Below are positions 54,251 through 63,433 of a stretch of DNA of 64,000 nt, piece after piece. Each line of letters opens with the position of its first letter. Position 1 is the first letter of the stretch. This DNA comes from Olavius algarvensis Delta 4 endosymbiont. GTDB lineage: Bacteria; Desulfobacterota; Desulfobacteria; Desulfobacterales; CAJINA01. The notes under the pieces are model-generated. The model was not told the DNA's origin. It saw only the letters and a list, made by a program, of their open reading frames with translations, and did not search any database. The translations under genes and the position numbers were made by a program. The stretch is taken from NCBI GenBank assembly GCA_905176665.1, contig CAJINA010000192.1:1-64000 (forward strand), written 5' to 3'.

Positions 54251-54691
54251 TCAGCTCTGACTCAGGATCCCAAATGCCTCGGCATCCAGTATCTTGTAGC
54301 CATTAACCTCTATTATGCCGATCGCCTTATCAATGTCGTTAAAACGAAAGATCATCACGGCCTTTCCGGATGAAAACCCGACATAGGCGTACATGTGCAC
54401 GACATTGATACCATTGTCCTTTAATGGTTCCAGCATATTGGCCAGGTAACCGGGCTTATCTTCAATCTCCACGGCAACGACCTCATCTACCCGGGCCGGC
54501 CAATGATGTTGCATGACGATCTGGCGGGTCGTGGCGATGTCCGATACCAGCAACCGCAGTTTACCGAAATCACCGGTATCCACCAGGTTCAGTGCCCGCA
54601 GATTGATGCCGGCATCCCCCAGCGCCCGGGTGACTTCATAAAGCCGACCGGGTGAGTTCTCGATAAGGATTGAGATCTGTTTCAGTTTCAT
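54251..54691 (-). CDS. Tandem ACT-domain amino-acid-sensing protein
   Basis: A 146-residue protein of two ACT domains: KQISILIENSPGRLYEVTRALGDAGINLRALNLVD (1) and VAVEIEDKPGYLANMLEPLKDNGINVVHMYAYVG (2). Proteins of this type are found beside paaK and IOR genes in Desulfobacterota and probably bind aromatic or other amino acids to regulate partners. Here it lies about 260 nt from the acuA-like gene and may be transcribed separately. Confidence 0.88.
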   Translation of the reverse strand: MKLKQISILIENSPGRLYEVTRALGDAGINLRALNLVDTGDFGKLRLLVSDIATTRQIVMQHHWPARVDEVVAVEIEDKPGYLANMLEPLKDNGINVVHMYAYVGFSSGKAVMIFRFNDIDKAIGIIEVNGYKILDAEAFGILSQS

Positions 54692-54950
54692 GGTTCCTCC
54701 CTTTGCCGGATTATTGATACGGCCAGCTTACCTGCAACTGCGGCCGATATCTTCGTCAGCCTGTTCTCGTCTGTAGGCAGACTGGGTTGGTTTGTCAAGC
54801 CCGGGCATCGCCGGTACGGCGCCGCCATTGCGTCGGGTATCAGGCGCGGTACGCTTTGTATTTCAATTGACTGGTTATAAACTAATATTTAATCGGTATC
54901 TTGTCCAATTTCCATACGAACGCGATTGGATCACGTGCAACCGCACCCGG

Positions 54951-55583
54951 TCAGTCCAGATTGAACTGCACTTGCTTCAAGCGTCGTATCAGGGCCTCGG
55001 AAATATTGGCCCCGATCTTCACCATGAACATGTTTTCCGGGCGCATCATGATATTGGGTTCGTTGGTCTGCCGCAATGAAAAACCGAATTGAGCAAACAG
55101 GCCGATCATCATATCCCGATAAGCCATAATCGGCAGGCCGCTGCCCTCAATATCCCAGGTCCAGGAATATCCGACCATGTATTGAATTTTATCTTCTTGA
55201 ATGGGATGGTCCAGTGCTAATTCAAGAATTTTCTTGGCCAGCCCACCGCTGCGCCAGGCCCGGCTTACCTCAACCACGGAGAGCTCCATCATCACCCGAT
55301 CTCCCACCCGCACCCAGCGCTCATCCGGATCCGGGTATTGTAAAATGCCGAACCCCACGATGTCCCCTGCCTGGGTTGTGGCCAGGGTCACGTTGGCATC
55401 CGACTCGGCGGCAATTCTGATGAGACTTTTTTTTGAGGAAATGATCGGGCTGTAGTGCGGGTGCAATTGAAAAGAGCGTTTGAACGAGAGCGCGGCAATA
55501 TCATCCGGCGTGTAGAATGAGGCGACGGTAATGGTACCCTGGTCGGTTTGAACTTCGCCACTTTTGGGTTTGAAACGTGTCAT
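54951..55583 (-). CDS. acuA: AcuA-like GNAT acetyltransferase (acyl-CoA ligase regulator)
   Basis: A 210-residue protein that resembles Bacillus AcuA along most of its length: YPDPDERW (matching YPDPLERW), EVSRAWRSGGLAKKIL, YSWTWDIEGSG ... YRDMM, NEPNIMMRPENMFMVKIGANIS. AcuA acetylates the catalytic lysine of acetyl-CoA synthetase and switches it off. The neighbourhood has two AMP-forming ligases (PaaK and the 514-residue ligase) that carry the same catalytic lysine. It follows another GNAT gene by 34 nt on the same strand and may be in the dctPQM operon. Confidence 0.85.
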   Translation of the reverse strand: MTRFKPKSGEVQTDQGTITVASFYTPDDIAALSFKRSFQLHPHYSPIISSKKSLIRIAAESDANVTLATTQAGDIVGFGILQYPDPDERWVRVGDRVMMELSVVEVSRAWRSGGLAKKILELALDHPIQEDKIQYMVGYSWTWDIEGSGLPIMAYRDMMIGLFAQFGFSLRQTNEPNIMMRPENMFMVKIGANISEALIRRLKQVQFNLD

Positions 55584-55617
55584 CAGACCCTGGGGATAGA
55601 GGCAATCTCAACAGCTC

Positions 55618-56181
55618 TTAAAAATCGCTCCATTCCGAATGCAACTGCTTCACCATAATCTGGTAGTCATAATAGTTGCCGTCGTCATCGCGAAAGTAAT
55701 CCTTCAGTACCCCTTCCGAAACAAAGTCCAGTTTACGGGTGGCATTGATGGCCATGTCTTCGACGCCGATGATGAAATCCGTCCTGAGCTTTTCCAGGCC
55801 AAGTTCCATGGCCCGGCGGATCATGTCAAAAATGAGCCAGGTCCCCAGTTGTTTTTTACGGTAATCCCTGGCAACCATGAGCCGCAAGCGCCCCACGTGC
55901 TTGCGCCCCCCTCGTAGCCGTCTCAAAAGACTCGCATGGGCTACAACCTTGTCATGATGCCAGGCCAGTACGCAGAATGTTTTGCCGATCTCCTGGTTAT
56001 CCGCCCATTTTCGCATAGTCGCCGGATCGGTAGGGTCCTCTTTCAGATACCACTTGTTTTCAATGGGAAGTTCTTCAAAAAAAGCCAGCAGTGCTTTCTG
56101 CGCCTCGTGATCCAGCGGCTTAAAAATAATTTCACTGCCGTCTTTCAGTACAATCTCTTTAGGATACCTGTTCATCGACAT
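55618..56181 (-). CDS. GNAT-family acetyltransferase
   Basis: A 187-residue acetyltransferase. The ATG at 56181 (MSMNRYPKEIVLKDGSE) is used with AAAGGAAA upstream; the longer frame would overlap dctM. GNAT motifs: KTFCVLAWHHDKVVAHASL, VGRLRLMVARDYRKKQLGTWLI (motif A, R/K-x-x-Q/K-x-G/L-x-G/T) and ATRKLDFVSEGVLKDYFRDDDGNYYDYQIM. It lies between dctM (20 nt) and the acuA-like gene (34 nt). The family resembles RimJ/RimL-like and Pat-type GNATs; substrate unknown. Confidence 0.85.
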   Translation of the reverse strand: MSMNRYPKEIVLKDGSEIIFKPLDHEAQKALLAFFEELPIENKWYLKEDPTDPATMRKWADNQEIGKTFCVLAWHHDKVVAHASLLRRLRGGRKHVGRLRLMVARDYRKKQLGTWLIFDMIRRAMELGLEKLRTDFIIGVEDMAINATRKLDFVSEGVLKDYFRDDDGNYYDYQIMVKQLHSEWSDF

Positions 56182-56201
56182 CTCTGATTTCCTTTCCCAC
56201 G

Positions 56202-57497
56202 CTATTGAATAAATCCCATGACGTTTGGCAGCCATAAAACAACATCCGGCAGAAATGTCAGCAGTAGCAGGACAGCAATCTGGATTGCGATAAAGGGCAT
56301 TACCGCCTTGGACACGTATATCAGGTCTCGTTTGGCAATCGCACCGGTGATATAAAGGCTTACCCCCATGGGTGGTGTACAATAGCCAATCGCCAGGTTG
56401 ACTGTCATAATGAGGCCGAAATGCATCCAGTCAATGTTAAAGGCATCCAGCATCGGTAAAAAGACGGGACCCAGGATCATGGTTGCCGATATGATGTCCA
56501 TGAACATGCCCACTACCAGAAGCAGACCATTCATGGCGATCAGGAAGATAATCGGAGAACTGATCGTGGACAGAACAGCTTCCGTAATGGCTCCCGGTAT
56601 ATCCTCGAGGGTCAGCAGGCGCCCGAAGCAACTCGCACCGGCCACAATAATTAAGAGCGTAGCAGAGGTAACCGCCGAACTCACCGTAATTCTTTTAACA
56701 TCCCCAAACTTGATAGCCTTGTGAATCACCAGTTCCACAAAAAAGGCATAGACACAGGCAACCACCGCCGCCTCATTAGCAGTAAAGGCTCCGGAAAAGA
56801 TGCCCCCGAAAATGATAACCGGCAGCATCAGGGACCAGAAACCCTCCTTGAAAATCGCAAAAACTTCCCCGAAACTCGGGACTGGCATTCTGACAATCTC
56901 GGCCTTTTTCCTGAAATAGAGGTAGGTATAGACACACACACCGAACATAATTAAAATACCCGGTACAAAGCCGGTTAGAAACAGGCCCTCAAGGGACACG
57001 TTGCTTATCATCGAATAGAGGATCATACCGATGCTCGGGGGAATAATAACCCCCAGGTTAGGGGAGGTCGTCATCAAGCCGAGGGTGTATTTCTCGGGGT
57101 AGCCATTGTCCAGGAGCGCGGGAATCATAAAACCGCCCAGGGCCACCACGGTGGCCACGGTGGACCCGGATATTGCCCCGAACAGCCCACAGGCCAGAAC
57201 GCCGGCCATACCCAGCCCGCCCGGCAGCCAACTGACCAGGGCGTTGGCAAACTTAATGAGCTTTTCCACGATGGATCCCGCCGTCATGATATTCCCGCAA
57301 AGAATAAAAAACAGCACCACCACCAGGGCAAAGTTATCCATGCTCCTGAGCAGGGTCTGGGCCAACAGCAGGAGTGGAATGTCGGTAAAAAAAAGAAATC
57401 CGAGAACCGCGGTAAAAAATAAACACATGAACACGGGGATATAGGTTGCCATGCATCCAAGCAGGATCATAAGGATGATGATGTGACTGTTTTCCAT
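56202..57497 (-). CDS. dctM: TRAP transporter large permease, DctM family
   Basis: A 431-residue integral membrane protein with about 12 hydrophobic segments; it is the transport channel of a tripartite ATP-independent (Na+-driven) periplasmic transporter. DctM signatures include GVLACGLFGAISGSTVATVVALGGFMIPALLDNGYPEKYTLG and SPNLGVIIPPSIGMILY, and near the C-terminus NLAIGYCTPPMGVSLYITGAI. It is the third gene of the dctP-dctQ-dctM run. The gap to the GNAT gene is 20 nt. Confidence 0.95.
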   Translation of the reverse strand: MENSHIIILMILLGCMATYIPVFMCLFFTAVLGFLFFTDIPLLLLAQTLLRSMDNFALVVVLFFILCGNIMTAGSIVEKLIKFANALVSWLPGGLGMAGVLACGLFGAISGSTVATVVALGGFMIPALLDNGYPEKYTLGLMTTSPNLGVIIPPSIGMILYSMISNVSLEGLFLTGFVPGILIMFGVCVYTYLYFRKKAEIVRMPVPSFGEVFAIFKEGFWSLMLPVIIFGGIFSGAFTANEAAVVACVYAFFVELVIHKAIKFGDVKRITVSSAVTSATLLIIVAGASCFGRLLTLEDIPGAITEAVLSTISSPIIFLIAMNGLLLVVGMFMDIISATMILGPVFLPMLDAFNIDWMHFGLIMTVNLAIGYCTPPMGVSLYITGAIAKRDLIYVSKAVMPFIAIQIAVLLLLTFLPDVVLWLPNVMGFIQ

Positions 57498-57533
57498 GGA
57501 CAGGGGCTCCTTCCGGTAGAATGGGCTGAGAGG

Positions 57534-58037
57534 CTATTTTTCCTGCTTGTTCGCCATCAAATCCGTTATGTCTTCATAAAAAACCTGGATGATACGAATC
57601 AACATCATCCCGCCCATCAGGGGCAGGATCGAAAAAATGTATACCAGCGGTATCTGCATAATGATAGTTTTTTGATTGGTAACGGCCTGGAGTACGGCCA
57701 TTTTCCACCCGTAGTATATCATCATAACGGCAAATATCAGCGTCACAGTGTTGCTGAAAAATGTAAGCGGTGTCTTTAAGGCCGGCAGCAGCTGCACAGA
57801 CGCGTCGATCTTGATCATGCTCCGGGCTTTTACGGCCGCACTGCAGCCTATCAGGGTCGTGTATATAATCACCTCCCTGACGAGTTCCTCTGACCAGGCC
57901 AGCGAATAGTTGAAGCCATACCGCAGGACCACGTTGAAAAAAAGTGCGATCAGAGCAATCATGACAGCGATAAAGAGCGTCCATTCTTCAAAAAACGTGA
58001 GGATTTTATCAAGTACCCCTAAAACCTTTCCTAACAT
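57534..58037 (-). CDS. dctQ: TRAP transporter small permease, DctQ family
   Basis: A 167-residue protein with four transmembrane helices (about 18-38, 53-72, 92-112, 130-152), including FFNVVLRYGFNYSLAWSEELVREVIIYTTLIGCSAAVK, the conserved DctQ core motif. It connects the substrate-binding protein to DctM. It begins just after the hairpin that separates it from dctP, with SD AAGGGA. Confidence 0.93.
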   Translation of the reverse strand: MLGKVLGVLDKILTFFEEWTLFIAVMIALIALFFNVVLRYGFNYSLAWSEELVREVIIYTTLIGCSAAVKARSMIKIDASVQLLPALKTPLTFFSNTVTLIFAVMMIYYGWKMAVLQAVTNQKTIIMQIPLVYIFSILPLMGGMMLIRIIQVFYEDITDLMANKQEK

Positions 58038-58072
58038 CCGACCGTCCCTTATATTCTGTGTTCAAATGCCAA

Positions 58073-58102
58073 AAAGGGGGATAGCCTGCGCTATCCCCCT
58101 TT
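58073..58102 (-). terminator. Intercistronic hairpin between dctP and dctQ (attenuator-type terminator)
   Basis: AAAGGGGGATAGC and its complement form a perfect 13-bp stem (58073-58085 / 58090-58102, 4-nt loop). On the transcribed minus strand the stem is followed by a T-run (TTTTTGG). It stands 35 nt before the dctQ start and 160 nt after the dctP stop. A partial stop here would give more binding protein than permease. A weaker CTGCTA-TTTA-TAGCAG hairpin near 58236-58250 lies just after the dctP stop. Confidence 0.75.
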
Positions 58103-58262
58103 GCGTTAACTGTCAATTTGCTTTAAATGCTTCGCCCGTATAGGGGCTCGCGCCCCTGTAACCGGCTTGAGAATCGGTACAGCTATGATTCGATAACATT
58201 TAAAACAACACACCTTCGAGCATTAAAGCAAACAGCTGCTATTTATAGCAGTTGATAGTCTC

Positions 58263-59348
58263 TTATGGTTTATATCCCATATAATCCTGGACTTCTTTGA
58301 GGAAGTTGGCAGGTTTATACTTGTCGCCGGGGTAATTCTTGTTGATTTCAGCGGCATATTTTTCATGGGCCAGGTTACCCTTTTTCTTCAGCCAGGCCAT
58401 GTCTTCATCTGACAGCTTGTAGAACATAATGCCTTTTTTGGAAGCCAGGGCAATCTGGGTGTTTTCCTGAACTTTGGTCTGTTTCCTGATGTCCGCAGCG
58501 ACATCGTGAACAACCGCTTTAAATGTTTCCTGGAGGTCCTTGGGCAGCTTGTTGAACCAGGCCTTGTTGAAAATCCAGATAAACAGCCCCTGGGCGTAAT
58601 CCAGATAGGTGTAGTATTTGGCGACTTCGAATTTCCGGGTAATATTGCAGACCATTGGGGTGTGGTCCAGACCGTCAATAACACCCTGTTTCAGGGCAAC
58701 CGGTACATCCGGCCACGGCATGGCAACCGGGTTAACCCCCCATTGCTTGTAGGTTAGCTGGTTTACAGCAGCTTCAGCGGTACGGAATTTGAGCTTCTGG
58801 GCCTCTTTGATCGTTCTGACCGGAGATGTGGTCGCCCAGCCATAATTTCCATAGCCGGTAATATCGATACCGCTAATCCCCTGGTGGTCCATGGCCTGCA
58901 TATAATGTTCAAACAGTTTTCCACTGGCAGCAAATTTGTCCAGCTTGTCGAATGAGTTTACCAGGAAAGGCAGATTCACCAAGCCAAAACGGGGACCTAG
59001 ATTTGTGGCCGCCACGGAACTGACACCCATTCCCTGGATGGCGCCCATCTGCAGCTGATTCATAACCTCTACTTCACCACCGAGCATTGAAAACGGTTTG
59101 TAGTCGAGGTAAATCTTTCCGTTGGTCCTTTTCCACAGTTCGTCACGAACGGCAAATCCAGTGTAGACACCTTTGATGACCGGGTGAGATACGTTAGACA
59201 CAATACATTTATACTTTGCTGTTTTCGGGTTGAAAGCGGATTTCCATTTGTCAAGAGATGGTTTCTTCTTGGCCATTGCCGGCGCGACGACGAGACCAAA
59301 ACTGACCAAGCATACCACCAATAGTATTAATGCCCTTCTGAACTTCAT
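58263..59348 (-). CDS. dctP: TRAP transporter substrate-binding protein, DctP family
   Basis: A 361-residue periplasmic solute-binding protein. The ATG at 59348 (MKFRRALILL) is used; GGAGG lies just upstream and a GTG two codons earlier overlaps it. The signal peptide (about 1-28) ends APAMA. DctP family features: W-RTNGKIYLDYKPFSMLGGEVEVMNQLQMGAIQGMG, TSPVRTIKEAQKLKFRTAE (the conserved Arg that pairs with the substrate carboxylate) and Q-GVIDGLDHTP. The ligand is a carboxylate of unknown identity. An upstream motif shared with bamA hints at an aromatic or alicyclic acid. Confidence 0.94.
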   Translation of the reverse strand: MKFRRALILLVVCLVSFGLVVAPAMAKKKPSLDKWKSAFNPKTAKYKCIVSNVSHPVIKGVYTGFAVRDELWKRTNGKIYLDYKPFSMLGGEVEVMNQLQMGAIQGMGVSSVAATNLGPRFGLVNLPFLVNSFDKLDKFAASGKLFEHYMQAMDHQGISGIDITGYGNYGWATTSPVRTIKEAQKLKFRTAEAAVNQLTYKQWGVNPVAMPWPDVPVALKQGVIDGLDHTPMVCNITRKFEVAKYYTYLDYAQGLFIWIFNKAWFNKLPKDLQETFKAVVHDVAADIRKQTKVQENTQIALASKKGIMFYKLSDEDMAWLKKKGNLAHEKYAAEINKNYPGDKYKPANFLKEVQDYMGYKP

Positions 59349-59429
59349 CCGCACCTCCTTTTGGTTGGCTCACATTCTGTACAATGATAATTCTCTAAAC
59401 ATTATTCATTTGCCAAAGACTGTTTAAAT

Positions 59430-59459
59430 AGCTACACTACAGCTACACGTTTTTGTCAA
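59430..59459 (-). promoter_or_regulatory. Candidate promoter and operator of dctPQM, shared motif with bamA
   Basis: On the minus strand TTGACA (59459-59454) is followed, 7 nt later, by GTAGCTGTAGTGTAGCT (59446-59430), which matches the bamA motif at 15 of 17 positions. The motif can also be read as a direct repeat of GTGTAGCT at 11-nt spacing. It occupies the -10 region, about 80 nt before the dctP ATG. Confidence 0.55.
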
Positions 59460-59672
59460 GAGAAAAATGGGGTCGAAAGCTTCAAATCCGAAATAATTCA
59501 GTATGCTGAACAACTGGAACGCATGTGCCGCCCGGCCCTCGCTCACCCTATCAGAATCAATGCCTCCTTGAACGCCCTGCCGACCGGAATCAACGAAATG
59601 GTTCCCTTGAAAACGGTGCTACTCACTCTCGCGAAATCAATTCGAAGTGCCTTTTTAATACTTCAAATAGGC

Positions 59673-59709
59673 AAAAAAAAAGGGCCCTGCCATGTACGAC
59701 AGAGCCCTT
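59673..59709 (-). terminator. Rho-independent terminator of the alpha/S4 ribosomal operon
   Basis: On the minus strand AAGGGCTCTG pairs with CAGGGCCCTT (59709-59700 / 59689-59680; one T-G wobble), followed by nine T. It lies about 25 nt after the rplQ stop. Confidence 0.92.
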
Positions 59710-59734
59710 GCTTTCGATTACGCGGATAGATTCC

Positions 59735-60367
59735 TTATTTATCGGTTTTCTCCGGTTTGGTATCTGCGGAAGCCTCGTCAGCTTTAGCCTCTTTAACAGC
59801 CCCCTCCGGGGCTTGGTCGGCAGCAGCTTGCTTTTCGGCACTTTCAGCGGTGGCTGTATCATCCGCAGGGGCTGTCTCAGGCACCTGGCCGTCCTCAGCG
59901 GCCGCAGCTTTATCCTTGGCCGACTTGCTTGCGGCTGCGGCTGCCTTTTTCGGGGCCCGCTTGGCGGCAGCCTTTTTCTTGGCGGTTTTCTTTTTCTTGG
60001 GCTTTTGAACCTCAGGGGTGACAAGTTCGATCAGGGACATCATAGCGGCATCTCCCTGGCGACGCCCCAACTTGATTACCCGCGTGTAGCCGCCGGAGAC
60101 CGCGGCAAAGCGTTTCGGGGCCTCTTCAAATATTTTATGCACCACTGCTTTTTCCCGTACGATCGATAGGGCCTGGCGCCGGGCATGCAGGTCGCCGCGT
60201 TTGGCCAGGGTAATAATATGATCGGCCCAGCCTCTTAGTTCCTTGGCTTTCTGGTCGGTGGTTTTAATCCGTTCGTATTTAAGCAGCGAAGTCACCATGT
60301 TTCTGAACATGGCTTTTCTGTGACTGCCGCTCCTGTTGAATTTGGATCCTGCTTTACGATGTCTCAT
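59735..60367 (-). CDS. rplQ: 50S ribosomal protein L17 with long charged C-terminal tail
   Basis: A 210-residue L17; the ATG at 60367 ([29 protein letters not shown]) agrees with the family N-terminus, so the preceding in-frame sequence is not translated. Residues 1-120 are the conserved L17 fold. The remaining 90 residues are Lys/Ala-rich ([19 protein letters not shown]) then Glu/Ala-rich and probably disordered. L17 is usually about 120-130 residues. It is the last gene of the operon, 7 nt after rpoA. Confidence 0.95.
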   Translation of the reverse strand: MRHRKAGSKFNRSGSHRKAMFRNMVTSLLKYERIKTTDQKAKELRGWADHIITLAKRGDLHARRQALSIVREKAVVHKIFEEAPKRFAAVSGGYTRVIKLGRRQGDAAMMSLIELVTPEVQKPKKKKTAKKKAAAKRAPKKAAAAASKSAKDKAAAAEDGQVPETAPADDTATAESAEKQAAADQAPEGAVKEAKADEASADTKPEKTDK

Positions 60368-60374
60368 GGATCGA

Positions 60375-61397
60375 CTACTCCCCTTCTTCCGAGTCTTCCT
60401 CAGGCGGAACAAAGCCATCTAGCTTCATGCCCAGCGTAAGTCCCATCTCACTCAGAACTTCCTTGATTTCGTTCAGAGATTTTCTTCCGAAATTCTTGGT
60501 TCTGAGCATTTCCGCTTCGGTTTTTGCAACAAGTTGATATATTTTGTGAATTTCAGCATTCTTCAGACAGTTTGCACTGCGGACAGACAGTTCCAATTCC
60601 TCGACGCTACGGTAGAGATTTTCATTGAACTGCGGTTTGTCCGGCCCGTCCGTTTTCCTTTCCGGTTCCGGTTCGAGCGATTCGTCAAAATTGATCAAAA
60701 TAGAAATCTGCTCTTTCAGGATCTTGCTGGCGTAGGCAACCGCATCTTCCGGAGCGACACTCCCATCTGTCCAAACCTCGAGGGTCAGTTTGTCATAGTC
60801 CGTCCGCTGTCCGACACGGGCATTGCCTACGACATACACCACGCGCTTAATGGGGGAAAAGACCGCATCGATTGGAATGGTTCCCAAGGCAGCTTCTTCA
60901 TCCTTGTTATCTTCAGCGAGCGCATAACCCTTACCGACTTTCACCACCATTTCCATATTGAGGGCGGCATTTTTCGACGTCAGGCTGGCGATATGTTTAT
61001 CCGGGGTCAATACTTCGCATTGCCCGTCTTCACTGATGATATCGGCCGCCGTCACCACATTCTCGCCGGATGCGTCAATCGTGATTTTGCGAGGTACGGA
61101 ATCGGGCACTCTGAAACGTATTTCTTTCAAATTCAGAATAATTTCAGACACATCCTCCAGCACACCGGATATGGTGCTGAATTCATGCATCACCTCATCG
61201 AACTTTACGGACACAATGGCGGCACCGTATAGAGACGAAAGGATGATACGCCGCAGAGAATTTCCGATCGTGATCCCGTATCCTCTCTCCAGGGGCTCGC
61301 AAACGAATTTTCCATAGGAAGGCGTACTGGTGACCTGAGCCTTTTCCGGCTTAATCATCTCCTGCCAGTTCATGTACATCAGTTCTTTAGTTGCCAT
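60375..61397 (-). CDS. rpoA: DNA-directed RNA polymerase alpha subunit
   Basis: A 340-residue protein: N-terminal assembly domain ([29 protein letters not shown]) and C-terminal domain ([57 protein letters not shown]) that binds UP elements and regulators. Length and order between rpsD and rplQ are standard. Confidence 0.98.
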   Translation of the reverse strand: MATKELMYMNWQEMIKPEKAQVTSTPSYGKFVCEPLERGYGITIGNSLRRIILSSLYGAAIVSVKFDEVMHEFSTISGVLEDVSEIILNLKEIRFRVPDSVPRKITIDASGENVVTAADIISEDGQCEVLTPDKHIASLTSKNAALNMEMVVKVGKGYALAEDNKDEEAALGTIPIDAVFSPIKRVVYVVGNARVGQRTDYDKLTLEVWTDGSVAPEDAVAYASKILKEQISILINFDESLEPEPERKTDGPDKPQFNENLYRSVEELELSVRSANCLKNAEIHKIYQLVAKTEAEMLRTKNFGRKSLNEIKEVLSEMGLTLGMKLDGFVPPEEDSEEGE

Positions 61398-61469
61398 TGA
61401 TTATCTCCAAGATGTTTAATTTACGGATCGAACTGGTAATAGCCCGCTTGGCGGACTGCCGCCTGCCTG

Positions 61470-62099
61470 TTATTTCGAGTACAGTTCAACGATGAGCTGT
61501 TCTTTAATGGGCATGGTGATATCTTCCCGAACAGGTAACGATCTTATACTGGCTTTGAAATTATCCTTATCCAGTTCAAGCCACTGAGGTAGGCCTCTGC
61601 GGACAACGGCATCCATGGCATCTTCAATCGCCTTTACTTTCCGGCTCTTTTCGCGGACCTCGACCACATCGCCCGCTTTGGTTAAGTATGACGGTATGTT
61701 TACTTTTTTCCCGTTCACCAGAAAGTGATTGTGCTTTACAAAATGGCACCCCTGGGTTCTGGAATTGACGAAGCCCATTCTGTAGACGGTATTGTCGAGT
61801 CTGCGCTCGAGCATAACCAGCAGATTGCTGCCGGTGATGCCTCTTTGTTTATCTGCTCTTTTGAAAAACAGCCGGAACTGTTTTTCGGAAAGTCCGTACA
61901 TCCGTTTGACTTTCTGCTTCTCCCGGAGCTGAATACCATAGTCAGACACTTTCCGGCCGCGGCGCTGCCCGTGTTCTCCGGGTACATAGCTACGGCGGTC
62001 AAAAGCGCATTTATCGGAATAGCAGCGATCTCCCTTAAGAAACAATTTTAAGTTCTCGCGCCTGCAAATTCGGCAGACAGACCCTGTATAACGTGCCAA
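61470..62099 (-). CDS. rpsD: 30S ribosomal protein S4
   Basis: A 209-residue S4 protein. The start is TTG: SD GAGGAGG stands 5 nt before it and the N-terminus [15 protein letters not shown] fits S4. Four cysteines (CRICRRE ... DRCYSDKC) form the zinc-binding N-terminal form. The S4 RNA-binding domain is [19 protein letters not shown] and [17 protein letters not shown]4 also represses its own operon in other bacteria. Confidence 0.97.
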   Translation of the reverse strand: MARYTGSVCRICRRENLKLFLKGDRCYSDKCAFDRRSYVPGEHGQRRGRKVSDYGIQLREKQKVKRMYGLSEKQFRLFFKRADKQRGITGSNLLVMLERRLDNTVYRMGFVNSRTQGCHFVKHNHFLVNGKKVNIPSYLTKAGDVVEVREKSRKVKAIEDAMDAVVRRGLPQWLELDKDNFKASIRSLPVREDITMPIKEQLIVELYSK

Positions 62100-62176
62100 G
62101 ATTTCCTCCTCTGGCGATTTAACCAGTTTTACTGGTGTTTAAAAGCGTCTTAAAATGTAAATATTCAATGAAAAGT

Positions 62177-62566
62177 TTATACCCGGCGTCTTTTCGGCGG
62201 ACGGCAACCGTTGTGCGGTATCGGCGTGACATCCTTGATCAAGGTCACGTTGAAACCTGCCGCCTGGAGCGAACGCAGTGCTAATTCACGCCCGAAACCG
62301 GGACCTTTTACGTAGACTTCAACCGTCCGCATGCCATGTTCCATTGCCTTCTTGGCTGCATCTTCAGCAGCCAACTGAGCGGCAAACGGCGTACTTTTAC
62401 GCGACCCTTTAAAGCCCTGTACGCCGGCACTGGACCAAGCAACAACATTCCCGGCAGCGTCTGCAATGGTTACAATGGTATTGTTAAACGTTGACTGAAT
62501 GTGAACAACGCCGTTGGATATGTTCTTCTTTTCTTTTCTTTTGGTCCGAACTTTTTTCTTAGCCAT
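62177..62566 (-). CDS. rpsK: 30S ribosomal protein S11
   Basis: A 129-residue protein with the family motifs [62 protein letters not shown] and the C-terminal [13 protein letters not shown]. Normal length and operon position between rpsM and rpsD. Confidence 0.98.
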   Translation of the reverse strand: MAKKKVRTKRKEKKNISNGVVHIQSTFNNTIVTIADAAGNVVAWSSAGVQGFKGSRKSTPFAAQLAAEDAAKKAMEHGMRTVEVYVKGPGFGRELALRSLQAAGFNVTLIKDVTPIPHNGCRPPKRRRV

Positions 62567-62586
62567 GAATACGCCTCGTTACTGGT

Positions 62587-62970
62587 TTACTTCTTGGTTA
62601 CGCCACCTTTTTTCTTAACTGCGGCTCGTTTCGGGCCCTTGCGTGTCCTGGCGTTGGTACTGGTACGCTGTCCCCGGACTGGAAGTGAGCGACGGTGACG
62701 AAGGCCCCGGTAACAACCAAGGTCCATCAACCGTTTGATGTTCATGGAAACCTGGGTGCGGAGTTCACCTTCCACCTTGAGTTCACTGTCAATTATCTTG
62801 CGGATGTTGTTGACTTCGGCTTCCGACAGATCATCGGTCTTGGTATCCGGATCAATTTTGAGTTTCCCGAGTATCCGTTGCGATGTGGTGCGTCCAATAC
62901 CATAGATATAGGTCAGCCCTATCTCAATCCGCTTACGTTTCGGTAGGTCTACGCCTGCGATTCTTGCCAA
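62587..62970 (-). CDS. rpsM: 30S ribosomal protein S13
   Basis: A 127-residue protein beginning [25 protein letters not shown] and ending in a basic tail ([22 protein letters not shown]), as expected for S13, which contacts the tRNA and the 16S head. It starts 14 nt after rpmJ. Confidence 0.98.
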   Translation of the reverse strand: MARIAGVDLPKRKRIEIGLTYIYGIGRTTSQRILGKLKIDPDTKTDDLSEAEVNNIRKIIDSELKVEGELRTQVSMNIKRLMDLGCYRGLRHRRSLPVRGQRTSTNARTRKGPKRAAVKKKGGVTKK

Positions 62971-62984
62971 AACCTGTCCTCCTG

Positions 62985-63098
62985 TTATCCTTGTCTCTGT
63001 TTGTGTCTTTTATTCTCGCAGATTACCCTTACGACACCGCGTCTGCGGACCACTTTACATTTGCTGCATATTTTCTTGACTGAAGCTCTGACTTTCAT
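62985..63098 (-). CDS. rpmJ: 50S ribosomal protein L36
   Basis: A 37-residue protein starting with [20 protein letters not shown] and ending KRHKQRQG. C11, C14, C27 and H32 give the zinc-binding form. It lies between infA and rpsM on the minus strand, as is usual. Confidence 0.97.
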   Translation of the reverse strand: MKVRASVKKICSKCKVVRRRGVVRVICENKRHKQRQG

Positions 63099-63151
63099 TT
63101 TCTCTGCTCCCTGGGGACCCGCCCCGCATGGCCAACCTGGTGTAAAGGCGC

Positions 63152-63370
63152 TTATTTCGCTCGATAAGTAATTCTACCCCTGGTCAAATCATACGGCGAC
63201 AACTCGACCGTCACCGTATCGCCGGGTAAGATCTTGATGAAGTGCATCCTCATTTTTCCCGAGATATGGGCCAGTACCTGGTGCTTGTTCTCCAACTCGA
63301 CTTTAAACATCGCATTGGGTAGCGTCTCCAGTACGGTGCCCTCTACCTTAATCGCCCCTTCTTTAGCCAT
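63152..63370 (-). CDS. infA: Translation initiation factor IF-1
   Basis: A 72-residue S1/OB-fold protein: [68 protein letters not shown]. Standard length. The gap to secY is 63 nt, with no methionine aminopeptidase gene (map) between them, although many operons of this type have it. Confidence 0.98.
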   Translation of the reverse strand: MAKEGAIKVEGTVLETLPNAMFKVELENKHQVLAHISGKMRMHFIKILPGDTVTVELSPYDLTRGRITYRAK

Positions 63371-63433
63371 TTTTTAATCCTTGCTCCTTAATATCTCTCA
63401 GCCTGATCTGTGGTAACGGCAGTCAGCCCGTGT

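Larger units (their letters stand above)
59355..59734. other. Convergent/divergent spacer: dctP promoter region and ribosomal operon terminator
   Basis: About 380 nt with no gene. The left part (59355-59460) is the dctP leader and its TTGACA/operator region; the right part (59673-59709) is the rplQ terminator. Between them (59461-59672) nothing stands out. Confidence 0.45.

Noticed and set aside
58138-58166. GC hairpin (GGGGC-TCGC-GCCCC) between dctP and dctQ as a tRNA or attachment site
   Set aside because: Too short for a tRNA, and there is no duplicate elsewhere in the window or integrase gene.
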